64,000 nt of DNA from Arenimonas maotaiensis (GCF_014638745.1 NZ_BMFO01000004.1:124001-188000), one strand, 5' to 3'. Numbered from the stretch's first letter, positions 53,275 to 62,539 are shown. Numbers and translations: made by a program. Notes: generated by a model not told the origin, from the letters alone.

Positions 53275-54233
53275 TGTCCGGCCTGGCATCGCGGCTTGAG
53301 GCGATCTGGTACGGCGATTCGACGCCGCCTTGGATTCTGCGCGTACTGGCCTCCCTGTATGCGGTTGCCCTCAATCGCCGCCGTCCGTTCAACGCCGAGC
53401 GCCTGCCGGCGCCGGTACTGGTGGTCGGCAATTTCACCGTCGGCGGCACCGGCAAGACGCCGCTGATCATCGCCTTGGCCGAGCATCTGCGCGAGCGCGG
53501 ATATCGGCCCGGCGTGGTCAGCCGCGGTTATGGCCGGCGACTGCGCTTGCCGCATTCGGTGGCGCCCAGCAGCACGCCGCAGCAGGCCGGCGACGAACCG
53601 CTGCTGATCGCGCGGCGCACCGGCGTGCCGGTGCGGGTCGATGCCGACCGTCTGGCCGCCGCCCGTTTCCTGGTCGCGCAGGGCTGCGACGTCATCATCG
53701 CCGACGACGGTCTGCAGCACCGCAATCTGCCGCGTATGCTCGAAATCGAAGTGCTCGATGCCGCGCGCGGCTACGGTAACGGCCGGCTGTTGCCGGCGGG
53801 CCCCTTGCGCGAGCCGGTGCGCGCCGTGGATTTGCGTGTGGCCAACGGCGCCGCCGCCGATGCGGACGATGCCTATGCGATGTCGATGCGGCCGGGCCTG
53901 TGCCGCAACCTGCGCGACGGCCGCGTATTACCGCTCGACCGATTCCGCGGCCAGACGGTGCAGGCCGTGGCCGGCATCGGCAATCCGGAGCGCTTCTTCA
54001 GCAGCCTGCGCCAGTCCGGATTGGCCGTCGACACGCATGTGTTTCCCGATCATCATGCTTTCCGCACGGATGATTTACCGGGCGGTACGGTGCTGCTGAC
54101 CGAAAAGGACGCGGTCAAATGCGCGCCGTTCGCGCATGCCGATGTCTGGGCGGTGCCGGTCGAAGCCCGCCTATCGGACGCTTTTTTCGAACGGCTGGCG
54201 GCCCTTTTGCCGGCGGCCAGGAGCATGCCATGA
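53274..54233 (+). CDS. lpxK: Tetraacyldisaccharide 4'-kinase
   Basis: 319 residues; adds the 4' phosphate to lipid A precursor. ATG 53274 overlaps the last base of the msbA stop; an in-frame TTG one codon earlier is less likely. It has an N-terminal membrane-associated helix, the P-loop [13 protein letters not shown] (about residue 51), and [10 protein letters not shown] or the like then [15 protein letters not shown] and [13 protein letters not shown] (the catalytic Asp-Asp-Gly). It overlaps kdsB by ATGA. Confidence 0.96.
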   Translation: MSGLASRLEAIWYGDSTPPWILRVLASLYAVALNRRRPFNAERLPAPVLVVGNFTVGGTGKTPLIIALAEHLRERGYRPGVVSRGYGRRLRLPHSVAPSSTPQQAGDEPLLIARRTGVPVRVDADRLAAARFLVAQGCDVIIADDGLQHRNLPRMLEIEVLDAARGYGNGRLLPAGPLREPVRAVDLRVANGAAADADDAYAMSMRPGLCRNLRDGRVLPLDRFRGQTVQAVAGIGNPERFFSSLRQSGLAVDTHVFPDHHAFRTDDLPGGTVLLTEKDAVKCAPFAHADVWAVPVEARLSDAFFERLAALLPAARSMP

Positions 54234-55000
54234 CCGATTTCATCGTCGCCATTCCGGCGCGTTACGCTTCGACCCGCCTGCCGGGCAAGCCGCTGCTGCC
54301 GATCGGCGGCAAGCCGATGCTGCAGCATGTGGCGGAGCGCGCTTTGGCCGCCGGCGCGCGCGAGGTGGTGGTCGCCACCGACGACGCCCGCATCGCCGAG
54401 GCCTTGCATCTGCCCGGCGTGCGGGTATGCATGACCTCGGCCGAGCACCCATCCGGCACCGATCGCCTGGCCGAATGCGCCCGCGCGCTCGGCTGGCCGA
54501 ACGACGCCGTCATCGTCAATCTGCAGGGCGACGAGCCGTTCGCGCCGGCCGAGGGTATCCGTCAGGTCGCCGAATTGCTGAAGCGCTCCGGGCTGGAGAT
54601 GGCGACCCTCGCGGCACCGATCCGCGATTGGGCGCAGTTCACCGATCCGAACGCGGTCAAGGTCGTGGCAGACGCCGGAGGCAGGGCGCTGTACTTCACC
54701 CGCGCGCCGGCGCCCTGGCCGCGCGATGCGGTCGGGCAGGTGCCCGAAGCCGCCCTGCGCCACATCGGCATCTACGCCTACCGCGCCGGCTTCCTGAAGC
54801 GGCTGAGCGCCTTGCCGGCCAGCCCGCTGGAGCGTTGCGAATCGTTGGAGCAGCTGCGCGTGCTGGAAAACGGTTTCGGCATCGCGGTGGCGCGCGCGCT
54901 TGCCGAATTCCCGCCCGGCGTGGATACTCAGGAAGACTTGGCGCGGGCGGAGCGTATCTGGCGGGCATCGGATTCCGCGCGCGCCGCCGGAGACGCCTGA
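54230..55000 (+). CDS. kdsB: 3-deoxy-manno-octulosonate cytidylyltransferase
   Basis: Activates Kdo as CMP-Kdo for lipid A-core synthesis, 256 residues. [20 protein letters not shown] at the N-terminus (the nucleotide-binding signature), [21 protein letters not shown], and [13 protein letters not shown] with [13 protein letters not shown] are diagnostic. It starts in the lpxK stop. The small Trm112-like gene sometimes found between lpxK and kdsB is absent. Confidence 0.97.
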   Translation: MTDFIVAIPARYASTRLPGKPLLPIGGKPMLQHVAERALAAGAREVVVATDDARIAEALHLPGVRVCMTSAEHPSGTDRLAECARALGWPNDAVIVNLQGDEPFAPAEGIRQVAELLKRSGLEMATLAAPIRDWAQFTDPNAVKVVADAGGRALYFTRAPAPWPRDAVGQVPEAALRHIGIYAYRAGFLKRLSALPASPLERCESLEQLRVLENGFGIAVARALAEFPPGVDTQEDLARAERIWRASDSARAAGDA

Positions 55001-55014
55001 AGCGAGGAGTGGCC

Positions 55015-56436
55015 ATGGGTCCGTCAGCCGCCTATGAGTTGAGCACGACGCTGGAATGGCTGAATGCCGAACCGCAGCGGCTTGCCGCGCACCGGGGACG
55101 GGTAGTGGCGCTGCTGTTCTGGAGCGCCTCGTCGGTGTACTGCCATAATCTGCTGCACGGATTCGCCGCCATCCAGCGCAAATATCCGGACGCCTTGTCG
55201 GTGCTGGCCATCCATCTGCCGAAATTCGACGCCGAGCGCGACGCCGCCACCCTGCAGGAGGCCCTGCGCCGTCTCGACGTCCATCTGCCGGTCGCCAACG
55301 ACCGCGACTGGGCGGTCTGGCAGCATTACGCGCTGCAATCCTGGCCGACCACGGTGTTGATCGACCACAATGGAATGCGTGCCGGCGATTTCGCCGGCGA
55401 CGACCAGCTGCCGGCGATCGAAATCCTGTTGCAGGAACTGATCGCCAAGGCCGGTGCGATTCCGCCCAAACCAGCCGGCCTGCATGTGCGGCCGGGTCAC
55501 AAGCAGTTCGCCGCATTGAACTGCCCCGGCGGCCTGGCCTTGGCCGACGGAAAACTGTATATCGCCGATACCGGCCATCACCGCGTGCTGGAGTGCGCGC
55601 CGGACGGCAGCGTGCAACGTGTGTTCGGCAACGGCATCCCCCTGTTCCTGGACGGCCCGGCCGGCGACGCCTGCTTCAACCGCCCATCCGGCATGGACGT
55701 CTATCGAGGCCATCTGTACGTGGCCGACACCGGCAATCACGCCGTACGCCGGATCGACCTGCGCCATGGCGGCGTCGATACCGTGCTGGGCGACGGCAAG
55801 CCGGGCGTTTCCCACGGGTACGGCGACGATTCCGCCGCGCCGCGGATCAACAACCCCACGGCGCTGTGCGTCCGCGACGACGCACTGGTGGTGGCGGATG
55901 CCGGCAACAACCGGCTTGCGCTGTACAACCTGGCCTCGCACGCGTTCAGCACGTTGGCCGGATCCGGCTCGCTGGGATTGCTCGATGGCGTCGGCGCACG
56001 CACCAAGCTGGCGCATCCCCTGGCGCTGGCCGGCGGCGGCAGCCAGCTGTATGTGGCCGAAGGCAGCACGTCGAGCGTACGCAGCGTGGCCGTTCCGGAG
56101 GGCCGCATCAATACCGTGCTCGGGCAGGGGCTGTACCAGTTCGGCGACGTCGACGGCCCGCGTCAGTCCGCGGCCCTGCAGCATCCGCGCGCGTTGGCGG
56201 TGGACGACAAACGCGGCGTGATCTGGATCGCGGACGCGTACAACGGAAAGATCCGCATGCTCGGCATGAACAACAACCAGCTGTCGACGCTTGCCCTGAT
56301 GCAGACGCTGCGCCAGCCCTCGGCGCTGGCGCTGGACGGCGAATCGCTGTGGATCGCCGACGGCGCCGGCGACCAGGTCTACCGGTATTTCTTCGAATCC
56401 GAGTTCCTGTCGCGGCTGAACATCCAGATGGCCTGA
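55015..56436 (+). CDS. Thioredoxin-like domain plus NHL-repeat protein (NHLRC2-like)
   Basis: 473 residues from ATG 55015, behind a GAGGAG ribosome-binding stretch. The first ~150 residues are a thioredoxin-like fold (VVALLFWSASSVYC near residue 30, WPTTVLIDHNG with cis-Pro) whose CxxC is reduced to SVYC, so classical redox cycling is unlikely. The rest (about 165-465) is a beta-propeller of NHL repeats, each with an LYIADTGHHRV or LYVADTGNHAVRRID type strand. Domain order and motifs resemble animal NHLRC2 and its bacterial relatives. It has no signal peptide. It stands between kdsB and uvrC in an envelope operon; role unknown. Confidence 0.88.
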   Translation: MGPSAAYELSTTLEWLNAEPQRLAAHRGRVVALLFWSASSVYCHNLLHGFAAIQRKYPDALSVLAIHLPKFDAERDAATLQEALRRLDVHLPVANDRDWAVWQHYALQSWPTTVLIDHNGMRAGDFAGDDQLPAIEILLQELIAKAGAIPPKPAGLHVRPGHKQFAALNCPGGLALADGKLYIADTGHHRVLECAPDGSVQRVFGNGIPLFLDGPAGDACFNRPSGMDVYRGHLYVADTGNHAVRRIDLRHGGVDTVLGDGKPGVSHGYGDDSAAPRINNPTALCVRDDALVVADAGNNRLALYNLASHAFSTLAGSGSLGLLDGVGARTKLAHPLALAGGGSQLYVAEGSTSSVRSVAVPEGRINTVLGQGLYQFGDVDGPRQSAALQHPRALAVDDKRGVIWIADAYNGKIRMLGMNNNQLSTLALMQTLRQPSALALDGESLWIADGAGDQVYRYFFESEFLSRLNIQMA

Positions 56437-56438
56437 AC

Positions 56439-58283
56439 ATGGACGCAGCGGAGCAGGAACGCACTTTCGACGGCAGGCTGTTCGCACAGGACCTGTCGAA
56501 CGCGCCCGGCGTGTACCGGATGTACGGCGCCGGCGACGCCGTGCTGTACGTCGGCAAGGCCGCCAACCTGCGCAAGCGGGTCGCCAGCTATTTCCGCGAC
56601 GACCTGCCGTCGCGCCGGATCGGCCACATGGTCAAGCAGATCGCGCGCATGGAGGTGACCGTCACGCGCACCGAAGCCGAGGCGCTGATCCTGGAGAACC
56701 AGCTGATCAAGTCGCTGAAGCCGCGCTACAACATCCTGCTGCGCGACGACAAGAGCTATCCCTATCTGGTGATCACCGACGAGACCTGGCCGCGCATCGC
56801 GTTCCACCGCGGCGCGCGTACCCTGGCCGGTACCTATTTCGGGCCGTACCCCAGCGTCAACGCCGTGCGCGCCACGCTCGACCTCATGCAGAAGATATTC
56901 CGCCTGCGCACTTGCGAAGACGCGGTGTTCCGCAACCGTTCGCGGCCCTGCCTGCAGCACCAGATCGGGCGCTGCAGCGCGCCCTGCGTCGGCCTGATCG
57001 GCACCCGCGATTACGACGCGGCGATCAAGCGCGCGGCGCTGTTCCTCAACGGCCGCAGCGGCGAGCTGGTCGACGACCTGACCCGCGCCATGGAAGAAGC
57101 CAGCCAGCGCCTGGAGTTCGAGCAGGCGGCCGGCCTGCGCGACACCGTCGCCGCCATCCGCACCGTGCAGGCCAAGCAATACGTCGAGGGCGAACAGGTC
57201 GACATGGACGTCTTGGCGGTCGCCATGGAGGCGGGTACGGCCTGCGTCATGGTTTTGAGCTTCCGCAACGGCATGAGCTTCGGCACGCGTTCGTATTTCC
57301 CGAAATGCAACGGCGCCGAAAGCCCGGAAGAGGTGCTGTCCGCCTTTCTCGCCCAACATTACCTGGAGCGTACGCCGCCGCGCGAGTTGGTGCTCAGCCA
57401 CGCCGTCGAGGACCTCGGGTTGTTCGAGAAGGTGCTTTCGGAGACCGGCGGCCGCAAGGTCGAGATCAAGCACCAGGTCCGTGGCGAACGCGCGCGCTAT
57501 CTGGCCATGGCGATGCAGAACGCGCAGATGGCGTTGGCCACCGAGCGCCACGGCAAGCAGGCCCAGCTCCACCGCCTGCAGGACCTGCAGCGGATGCTGG
57601 GCCTGGAGACGCCGCCGCAGCGCATCGAATGCTTCGACATCTCGCACACCCAGGGCGAGGCCACGGTCGCCTCCAACGTGGTGTTCGACGCCGAAGGCGC
57701 GGTGCCCGGCCAATACCGCCGCTTCAACATCGACGGCATCACCCCCGGCGACGATTACGCCGCCATGCAGCAGGCGCTGAGCCGGCGCTTCAAGCGCGCG
57801 CTGGAGCAGGGCGTGCTGCCGGACGTGCTGCTGATCGACGGCGGCGAAGGACAACTGGCACAGGCCCGCGGCGTCATGGCCGAACTCGGCATCGATGGCC
57901 GCGCGGTGCATCTTGTGGGGGTGGCCAAGGGCGTGGCGCGCAAGCCCGGCGACGAGACGCTGATCCTGCCGGACGGCCGCCAGCTCAAGCCCGGCGCGGC
58001 GTCCCCGGCGTTGCAGCTGATCCAGCAGGTCCGCGACGAAGCCCACCGGTTCGCCATCACCGGCCACCGCGGCCGGCGGCAAAAAGCGCGCGATACGAGT
58101 ACACTAGAGCGCATCGAAGGCATCGGCGCCAAACGCCGGGCCAAGCTGCTGAAGCATTTCGGCGGCCTGTCAGGCTTGAAAGGGGCTGGTGTGGAGGAAA
58201 TCGCGCGCGTCGACGGCATCAACCGGGCTCTGGCCGAGCGCATCTACGCGCAGCTGCACGGCATCGACCGGGTGTCCGGATGA
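56439..58283 (+). CDS. uvrC: Excinuclease ABC subunit C
   Basis: 614 residues, dual-incision nuclease of nucleotide excision repair. GVYRMYGAGDAVLYVGKAAN is the GIY-YIG domain (3' cut), a UVR motif lies near 205-235 (EEASQRLEFEQAAGLRD), IECFDISHTQGE and LLIDGGEGQLAQA form the RNase H-like 5' nuclease, and the C-terminal helix-hairpin-helix pair has IEGIGAKRRAKLLKHFGG. ATG 56439 follows the NHL gene by 2 bases. It overlaps pgsA by ATGA. Confidence 0.97.
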   Translation: MDAAEQERTFDGRLFAQDLSNAPGVYRMYGAGDAVLYVGKAANLRKRVASYFRDDLPSRRIGHMVKQIARMEVTVTRTEAEALILENQLIKSLKPRYNILLRDDKSYPYLVITDETWPRIAFHRGARTLAGTYFGPYPSVNAVRATLDLMQKIFRLRTCEDAVFRNRSRPCLQHQIGRCSAPCVGLIGTRDYDAAIKRAALFLNGRSGELVDDLTRAMEEASQRLEFEQAAGLRDTVAAIRTVQAKQYVEGEQVDMDVLAVAMEAGTACVMVLSFRNGMSFGTRSYFPKCNGAESPEEVLSAFLAQHYLERTPPRELVLSHAVEDLGLFEKVLSETGGRKVEIKHQVRGERARYLAMAMQNAQMALATERHGKQAQLHRLQDLQRMLGLETPPQRIECFDISHTQGEATVASNVVFDAEGAVPGQYRRFNIDGITPGDDYAAMQQALSRRFKRALEQGVLPDVLLIDGGEGQLAQARGVMAELGIDGRAVHLVGVAKGVARKPGDETLILPDGRQLKPGAASPALQLIQQVRDEAHRFAITGHRGRRQKARDTSTLERIEGIGAKRRAKLLKHFGGLSGLKGAGVEEIARVDGINRALAERIYAQLHGIDRVSG

Positions 58284-58834
58284 CGATCACCATCCCGACC
58301 TGGCTGACCCTGTTCCGCATCGTCACCATCCCGCTGATGGTGGCGGCGTTCTACTGGCAGCATCCGGCCAGCCACATCGTCACCACCGCGGTGTTCGTGC
58401 TCGGCGCGCTCTCGGACTGGCTGGACGGCTGGATCGCGCGCCGCTTCAACATGGGCTCGGATTTCGGCGCGTTCCTCGATCCGGTCGCCGACAAGCTCGC
58501 GGTCGCCATCACCCTGTTCATCGTGGTGCAGCGCCACAATACCGTGTACATGGCGATGCTGGCCGCGGTCATCGTCGGCCGCGAAATCACCATCTCGGCA
58601 TTGCGCGAATGGATGGCGCAGGTCGGCGCGCACGGCCTGGTCAAGGTCGCTTCGCTGGGCAAGCTCAAGACCATCTTCCAGATGGTCGCGTTGGGCTGTC
58701 TGCTTTACCAGCAGGACCTGTTCGGCCTGCCGATTTTCCTGATCGGACAGGTGTTGCTGTCGGTCGCGGCGTTCCTGACCCTGTGGTCCGGCTGGGATTA
58801 CCTGCGCGCCGCCTGGCCGCGCATGAGTAAATGA
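58280..58834 (+). CDS. pgsA: CDP-diacylglycerol-glycerol-3-phosphate phosphatidyltransferase
   Basis: 184 residues with four to six membrane helices; makes phosphatidylglycerophosphate for phosphatidylglycerol and cardiolipin. The CDP-alcohol phosphotransferase motif D-x2-D-G-x2-A-R-x8-G-x3-D-x3-D is complete in SDWLDGWIARRFNMGSDFGA and the following FLDPVADK. The uvrC-pgsA-tRNA order is common in gammaproteobacteria. It is the last gene before the tRNA promoter. Confidence 0.96.
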   Translation: MTITIPTWLTLFRIVTIPLMVAAFYWQHPASHIVTTAVFVLGALSDWLDGWIARRFNMGSDFGAFLDPVADKLAVAITLFIVVQRHNTVYMAMLAAVIVGREITISALREWMAQVGAHGLVKVASLGKLKTIFQMVALGCLLYQQDLFGLPIFLIGQVLLSVAAFLTLWSGWDYLRAAWPRMSK

Positions 58835-58853
58835 AAAATTTTCGCCCACGGGC

Positions 58854-58882
58854 TTGACAATAAATCCGCCAAAACCGATAAT
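58854..58882 (+). promoter_or_regulatory. Strong sigma-70 promoter of the tRNA cluster
   Basis: Perfect TTGACA at 58854-58859, a 17-base spacer and GATAAT (5 of 6) at 58877-58882. Transcription should start around 58889, about 4 bases before tRNA-Gly. Confidence 0.85.
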
Positions 58883-58892
58883 ATTCTTCTCC

Positions 58893-58968
<76 letters not shown>

Positions 58969-58974
58969 GTTTCG

Positions 58975-59000
58975 AAAAACCTCGGTCCGCCGGGGTTTTT
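58975..59000. terminator. Hairpin with T-run after tRNA-Gly
   Basis: A5 arm, CC(T)CGG / CCG(G)GG stem with slight mismatch, TCCG loop and T5 tail, immediately after tRNA-Gly. It may be a terminator or processing site before the next tRNA. Confidence 0.65.
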
Positions 59001-59053
59001 CATTTTCTAGCGTAGAACCCGCCCCGGTTTTCCGATAGAATCGCAAGTCCACC

Positions 59054-59127
59054 GGCCTGGTGGCAGAGTGGTCATGCAGCGGCCTGCAAAGCCGTGTACG
59101 CCGGTTCGATTCCGACCCAGGCCTCCA
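59054..59127 (+). tRNA. tRNA-Cys (GCA)
   Basis: 74 bases with encoded CCA. GGCCTGG pairs with CCAGGCC. The anticodon loop CCTGCAAA gives GCA. The T-loop GTTCGATTC is standard. The Gly-Cys-Leu order is seen after pgsA in related bacteria. Confidence 0.97.
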
Positions 59128-59144
59128 AATACAGCCAATCCACC

Positions 59145-59231
59145 GCCCCGGTGGCGAAATTGGTAGACGCATGGGACTTAAAATCCCCCGGCCTCGCGGC
59201 CGTGCCGGTTCGAGTCCGGCCCGGGGCACCA
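59145..59231 (+). tRNA. tRNA-Leu (TAA)
   Basis: 87 bases with the long variable arm of class II tRNAs. GCCCCGG pairs with CCGGGGC, and CACC-A completes the 3' end. The anticodon loop ACTTAAAA gives TAA, which reads TTA and TTG. An integrase gene follows at 59394, so the 3' end of this tRNA is the likely attachment site of the island. Confidence 0.97.
59204..59231. other. Probable attachment site (attL) in the 3' end of tRNA-Leu
   Basis: The T-arm and acceptor 3' strand of tRNA-Leu, the usual crossover region for P4-type integrases, ending 162 bases before the integrase start. The right-hand copy (attR) should lie outside the window, so this is inferred from position and the composition change. 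Confidence 0.45.
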
Positions 59232-59258
59232 TAATATAGTTTTGTAAAATTCAACGAT

Positions 59259-59319
59259 GTCCAAAGACCCGCGTAAATGCGGGTTTTTTATTGGTTTTAT
59301 ATCCCAAGACGTCCAAAGA
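59259..59319. repeat. Direct repeats near the integrase, possible arm-type sites
   Basis: The 9-mer GTCCAAAGA occurs at 59259-59267 and 59311-59319, 52 bases apart. CGGGGCAC of the tRNA end recurs at 59345-59352. Such spaced repeats between tRNA and int are often integrase or excisionase binding sites. The match is short. Confidence 0.35.
59267..59289 (+). terminator. Intrinsic terminator after tRNA-Leu
   Basis: Stem ACCCGC/GCGGGT with a 6-base loop and a T6 run. It ends the tRNA transcript and insulates the integrase gene. If attL is in the tRNA, this terminator was supplied by the island. Confidence 0.75.
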
Positions 59320-59393
59320 GATGCTATTGCAACCGAAACAACTACGGGGCACAATAGGGGGCATAAGACGATTCTCTTGGGGGCGCGGTCATC

Positions 59394-60602
59394 ATGGCAG
59401 GTCAAAATAAGCTAACCGAAGCCGCTATTAAGCAGGCAAAACCCAAGGACAAGCCTTACAAGCTCGCTGACGGCAACGGGATGTATCTGGAGCTGATGCC
59501 CACGGGTGCCAAATACTGGCGCTTTAAGTACCGCTATGGTGGCAAAGAGAAGCGTTTGGCCTTGGGGGTCTATCCGACCGTGACGCTCTCAGCAGCCCGA
59601 GAGAAGACGCGGATGGCCAAGCTTGAGCTGGCTTCGGGTGTCGATCCGAGCGCCCTGAAGAAGCATAACAAGCACTTGAAGCAAATATCTACCGCCAACA
59701 CCTTCGCCCTGGTGGCCGGTGAGTATGTTGAGAAATGCAGAAAAGAAGGTGCTGCGACTGTCACGCTTGCGAAGCTGGAATGGATACTGGGCAAGAAGCT
59801 TTGCCCGGTTATCGGCGGGTTTTCCGTTTCGGAGCTGAAGCCGATGCAACTGCTTTCGGCCTTTCGGTTGATTGAAGCCGATGGCCTGCATGAAACGGCG
59901 AATAGGGCCAAGCGGGTTGCCAGCCAGGTGTTGCGCTATGCCGTTGCGACGGGTCGTGCCGAGCGCGATGCGACCCAGGACCTGAAGGGGGCCTTGGTTA
60001 ATCTCAAGGTCAAGCACCGGGCGGCGATTACCGATCCTGCCGAACTGGGCAAGCTTCTGGTGGCGATTGATGCGTATAAGGGCACAAACGTGGTTAAGGC
60101 CGCAGCGCAGCTGACGCCTATGCTGTTTCAGCGTCCGGGCGAGATTCGCTTCATGGAATGGGCTGAAATTGACTGGGATCAGGCGTATTGGGACATCCCA
60201 GCCGACAAGATGAAGATGCGCCAGCCCCATATCGTGCCGCTGAGTACTCAGGCGCTCTCGATCCTGCGGGACTTGCAGCTTCAGACAGGTTATGGCCGCT
60301 ATGTCTTTCCCAGTGCCCGGCGGGGTGGGCGTCCGATGTCAGAAAATGCCGTTCGCATAGCACTGAGAACATTGGGCTACAGCAACGAACAGGTCACACC
60401 GCACGGCTTCCGTGCCACCGCCCGCACCATCCTGGATGAGGGGCTTGGGTTCCGGGTTGACTTCATCGAACAGCAATTGGCACATGCCGTTAAGGACGCC
60501 AATGGCCGCGCATACAACCGCACCAAGCACCTTCCTGAGCGCAAAATTATGATGCAGGCGTGGGCGGACTATCTGGACCAGTTAAAATCGGCAGTTGCCT
60601 AA
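59394..60602 (+). CDS. P4-type tyrosine integrase of a genomic island
   Basis: 402-residue site-specific recombinase. An N-terminal arm-binding domain (KLTEAAIKQAKPKDKPYKLADGNGMYLEL read in part), core-binding SAM-like domain (about 105-190) and catalytic domain with Arg247 (QRPGEIR), His337-x-x-Arg340 (PHGFRATAR), His364 (QLAHAV) and the nucleophile Tyr374 (GRAYNRT). All catalytic residues are intact, so it may be active. It uses fewer GC-ending codons than the chromosome to its left. Placed right after tRNA-Leu, it marks the left edge of an integrated element. Confidence 0.95.
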   Translation: MAGQNKLTEAAIKQAKPKDKPYKLADGNGMYLELMPTGAKYWRFKYRYGGKEKRLALGVYPTVTLSAAREKTRMAKLELASGVDPSALKKHNKHLKQISTANTFALVAGEYVEKCRKEGAATVTLAKLEWILGKKLCPVIGGFSVSELKPMQLLSAFRLIEADGLHETANRAKRVASQVLRYAVATGRAERDATQDLKGALVNLKVKHRAAITDPAELGKLLVAIDAYKGTNVVKAAAQLTPMLFQRPGEIRFMEWAEIDWDQAYWDIPADKMKMRQPHIVPLSTQALSILRDLQLQTGYGRYVFPSARRGGRPMSENAVRIALRTLGYSNEQVTPHGFRATARTILDEGLGFRVDFIEQQLAHAVKDANGRAYNRTKHLPERKIMMQAWADYLDQLKSAVA

Positions 60603-60789
60603 TTATTAAAGCTTTGAATGGGGCAATATTTAATGCAAATGGCGGGTCAAAATTAGATGCAAATATACAGACTGGGCTTTATAGCATTACGTAGATTTAC
60701 TATAGTAACTATTTTAAAATGTATAAATTGACAGATTTAAGTGGACTTTTGGAATTGTATAACATGACTTATAAATTCTAGAATATTAA
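60603..60789. other. AT-rich intergenic region between int and the metal genes
   Basis: 187 bases, visibly AT-rich, with no convincing gene. It should hold the promoter for the efflux genes. A TTGACA lies at 60728-60733 but the nearest good -10 (TATAAC at 60758) is 24 bases away, too far for a normal sigma-70 promoter. Confidence 0.6.
60697..60708. repeat. Perfect 12-base palindrome upstream of the metal genes
   Basis: TTACTATAGTAA, fully symmetric, about 80 bases before the start of the first island cargo gene. It could be an operator half for a metal-responsive regulator. No regulator gene is present in the window. Confidence 0.3.
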
Positions 60790-61173
60790 ATGCCTATTGC
60801 TTCACTACCCTTAATTGCTCGCCTCAGGACGGGACCACACATGTGGGCAATAGTTTTGTTGTTTGTGATGAAGCTAGGATTGGCAAGTACTTTCGATAAT
60901 TACGAACCTATCGAACATTTAACCAACAGCGAGCAGGTTAAGCATCTAGAAGGTGCTGAAACTAATTTTAGTTCTACTGCCGAAAGTGATGCCACTAATC
61001 CACAAAAACATGCGTCAGACGCCTGCCCTGATTACAACTGTCATAATATTACCGCCATGTTGCCATCAGCACAGGGCATAACCATTTATATATCGCAATC
61101 GAATTATTTCCCATCAGCGATTTATTTTAAACAAGCTGCCTTACAGCCTGATTTCAGACCGCCGATTATCTAA
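60790..61173 (+). CDS. Small exported Cys/His protein preceding czcCBA (CzcI-like position)
   Basis: 127 residues (or 110 from Met18). A hydrophobic stretch at about 18-33 looks like a signal peptide. The mature part has scattered His and a CPDYNCH cluster (Cys79, Cys84, His85), then ends in LQPDFRPP, close in type to the PDRP ends of small proteins found at the head of czc operons (CzcI-like). A metal-binding or regulatory role is inferred from this and from the operon position. Not recognised by overall sequence. Confidence 0.6.
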   Translation: MPIASLPLIARLRTGPHMWAIVLLFVMKLGLASTFDNYEPIEHLTNSEQVKHLEGAETNFSSTAESDATNPQKHASDACPDYNCHNITAMLPSAQGITIYISQSNYFPSAIYFKQAALQPDFRPPII

Positions 61174-61237
61174 ACAAGCTAAAAACAATTCCCCGACGAT
61201 ACACTCGCCGGCTTAGCTCCGTTTAGAGGATTTACTA

Positions 61238-62539
61238 ATGTCTGTGTTCCCCCATTTTCGATTCCCAGGAATCGAGGTGATGCTTGGCATGTGTTTGCTG
61301 GCCTTCGCCAGCTACAGCAAAGCCAATGTAGCGCCAGTTCTCACTACCACTGCACCTGCACCGATCAAACAAGCCCTGCAATCCGCTTGGAACAATCACC
61401 CCAACTCCCGTATTACCGAATCGCAATTGGCCGCAGCAAGAGCTAGAGCCGATGCGGCCAGCCGTCCGCTTTACAATCCTGAGCTGGAATTGGTTTCTGA
61501 TAAAGAAGGCACTGACCGCGCGTCCTCGGCCGAACTAAGTATGGCAATTGATATCAGTGGCAAACGCCGGGCTCGTCGCGATGCCGGTGCGGCCCAATTG
61601 CAGTTCGACGAAGCGCAGGCACAATTGCGCCGACGTGACTTCGCCGTCAACTGGCTAACTGCCTGGTCTTCGTTGCAAGGTGCACAGCAAGCCGTGCAGG
61701 TGGGCAATAAACGCTTGGATTTGATGATTCGGTTTGCTGACTTGGCGGAAAAGCAATTCAAGGTCGGCGACATTTCATCCTTGGAAAGAGACTTGGCATT
61801 GCTGGCACGCGATGAAGCCCAAAGCGAACAAGCCAATCTGCTGGCCGATCTGGCCGAGCAGGAAGAAAGCTTTCGTAATGTTGGTGGACAGCCCGACCAC
61901 AGCAGTATGAATTTGATGTCGGCCAACAACCTGCCAAGCATTAACACCGAGCATGCCATCAAGCTGGAATCACTTCCAGAATGGCAGCTGGTTAATGCCA
62001 ATGCATTAGCGGCGCAGCGCCTGATTGCCGTCGCCAAAAAGGATCGCATTGCCGATCCAACTCTCGGCTTTACCAGTGGGCGAATCGATTATGGCAATGT
62101 TACCGATAATATCGTTGGAATTAAGCTCAGCATTCCCTTGTATGTCCGCAATAGCTATCGTGCCGAAGTGGTGGCCGCACAAGCCGACTCGGATGCCGCC
62201 AACATCGATGTTGAACGGGTTAATACCGAGCTGCAATCACGGGCAACACGCGCCAGGACCACTTACGCAGCCATGCAAAAAGCGGCACAACTTTGGCGCA
62301 GCAGCAAAGGCACTAGCGTAGAGAGCCGATCAGAACTACTCGAAAAACTATGGCGCGCAGGCGAAATCTCGACTGCCGATTATTTATTGCAACTGAAACA
62401 AACGCTGGACACGGCATTAGCCGGTGCAGAACTTGAAAGCCGTTTATGGCGCAGTAGCACCGAATACCTTTCTGCCACCGGCCAGCTCGAAAGCTGGCTC
62501 GGCTTGGACACCCCATTTAACGGAGACACTTCCAAATGA
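61238..62539 (+). CDS. CzcC-like outer-membrane efflux channel (TolC family)
   Basis: 433 residues. N-terminal signal region (about 10-30), then two OEP repeats of long helices (about 45-235 and 245-425), seen in ASRPLYNPELELVSDKEG, AIDISGKRRARRDAG, and the C-terminal AGEISTADYLLQLKQTLDTA. It fits CzcC/CusC-type channels that pair with heavy-metal RND pumps. Codon use is less GC-rich than the chromosome. It overlaps the adaptor gene by ATGA. Confidence 0.9.
   Translation: MSVFPHFRFPGIEVMLGMCLLAFASYSKANVAPVLTTTAPAPIKQALQSAWNNHPNSRITESQLAAARARADAASRPLYNPELELVSDKEGTDRASSAELSMAIDISGKRRARRDAGAAQLQFDEAQAQLRRRDFAVNWLTAWSSLQGAQQAVQVGNKRLDLMIRFADLAEKQFKVGDISSLERDLALLARDEAQSEQANLLADLAEQEESFRNVGGQPDHSSMNLMSANNLPSINTEHAIKLESLPEWQLVNANALAAQRLIAVAKKDRIADPTLGFTSGRIDYGNVTDNIVGIKLSIPLYVRNSYRAEVVAAQADSDAANIDVERVNTELQSRATRARTTYAAMQKAAQLWRSSKGTSVESRSELLEKLWRAGEISTADYLLQLKQTLDTALAGAELESRLWRSSTEYLSATGQLESWLGLDTPFNGDTSK

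Noticed and set aside
60728-60763. TTGACA with downstream TATAAC as a promoter for the metal genes
   Set aside because: The spacer is 24 bases, outside the range for sigma-70 and also longer than MerR-type promoters.
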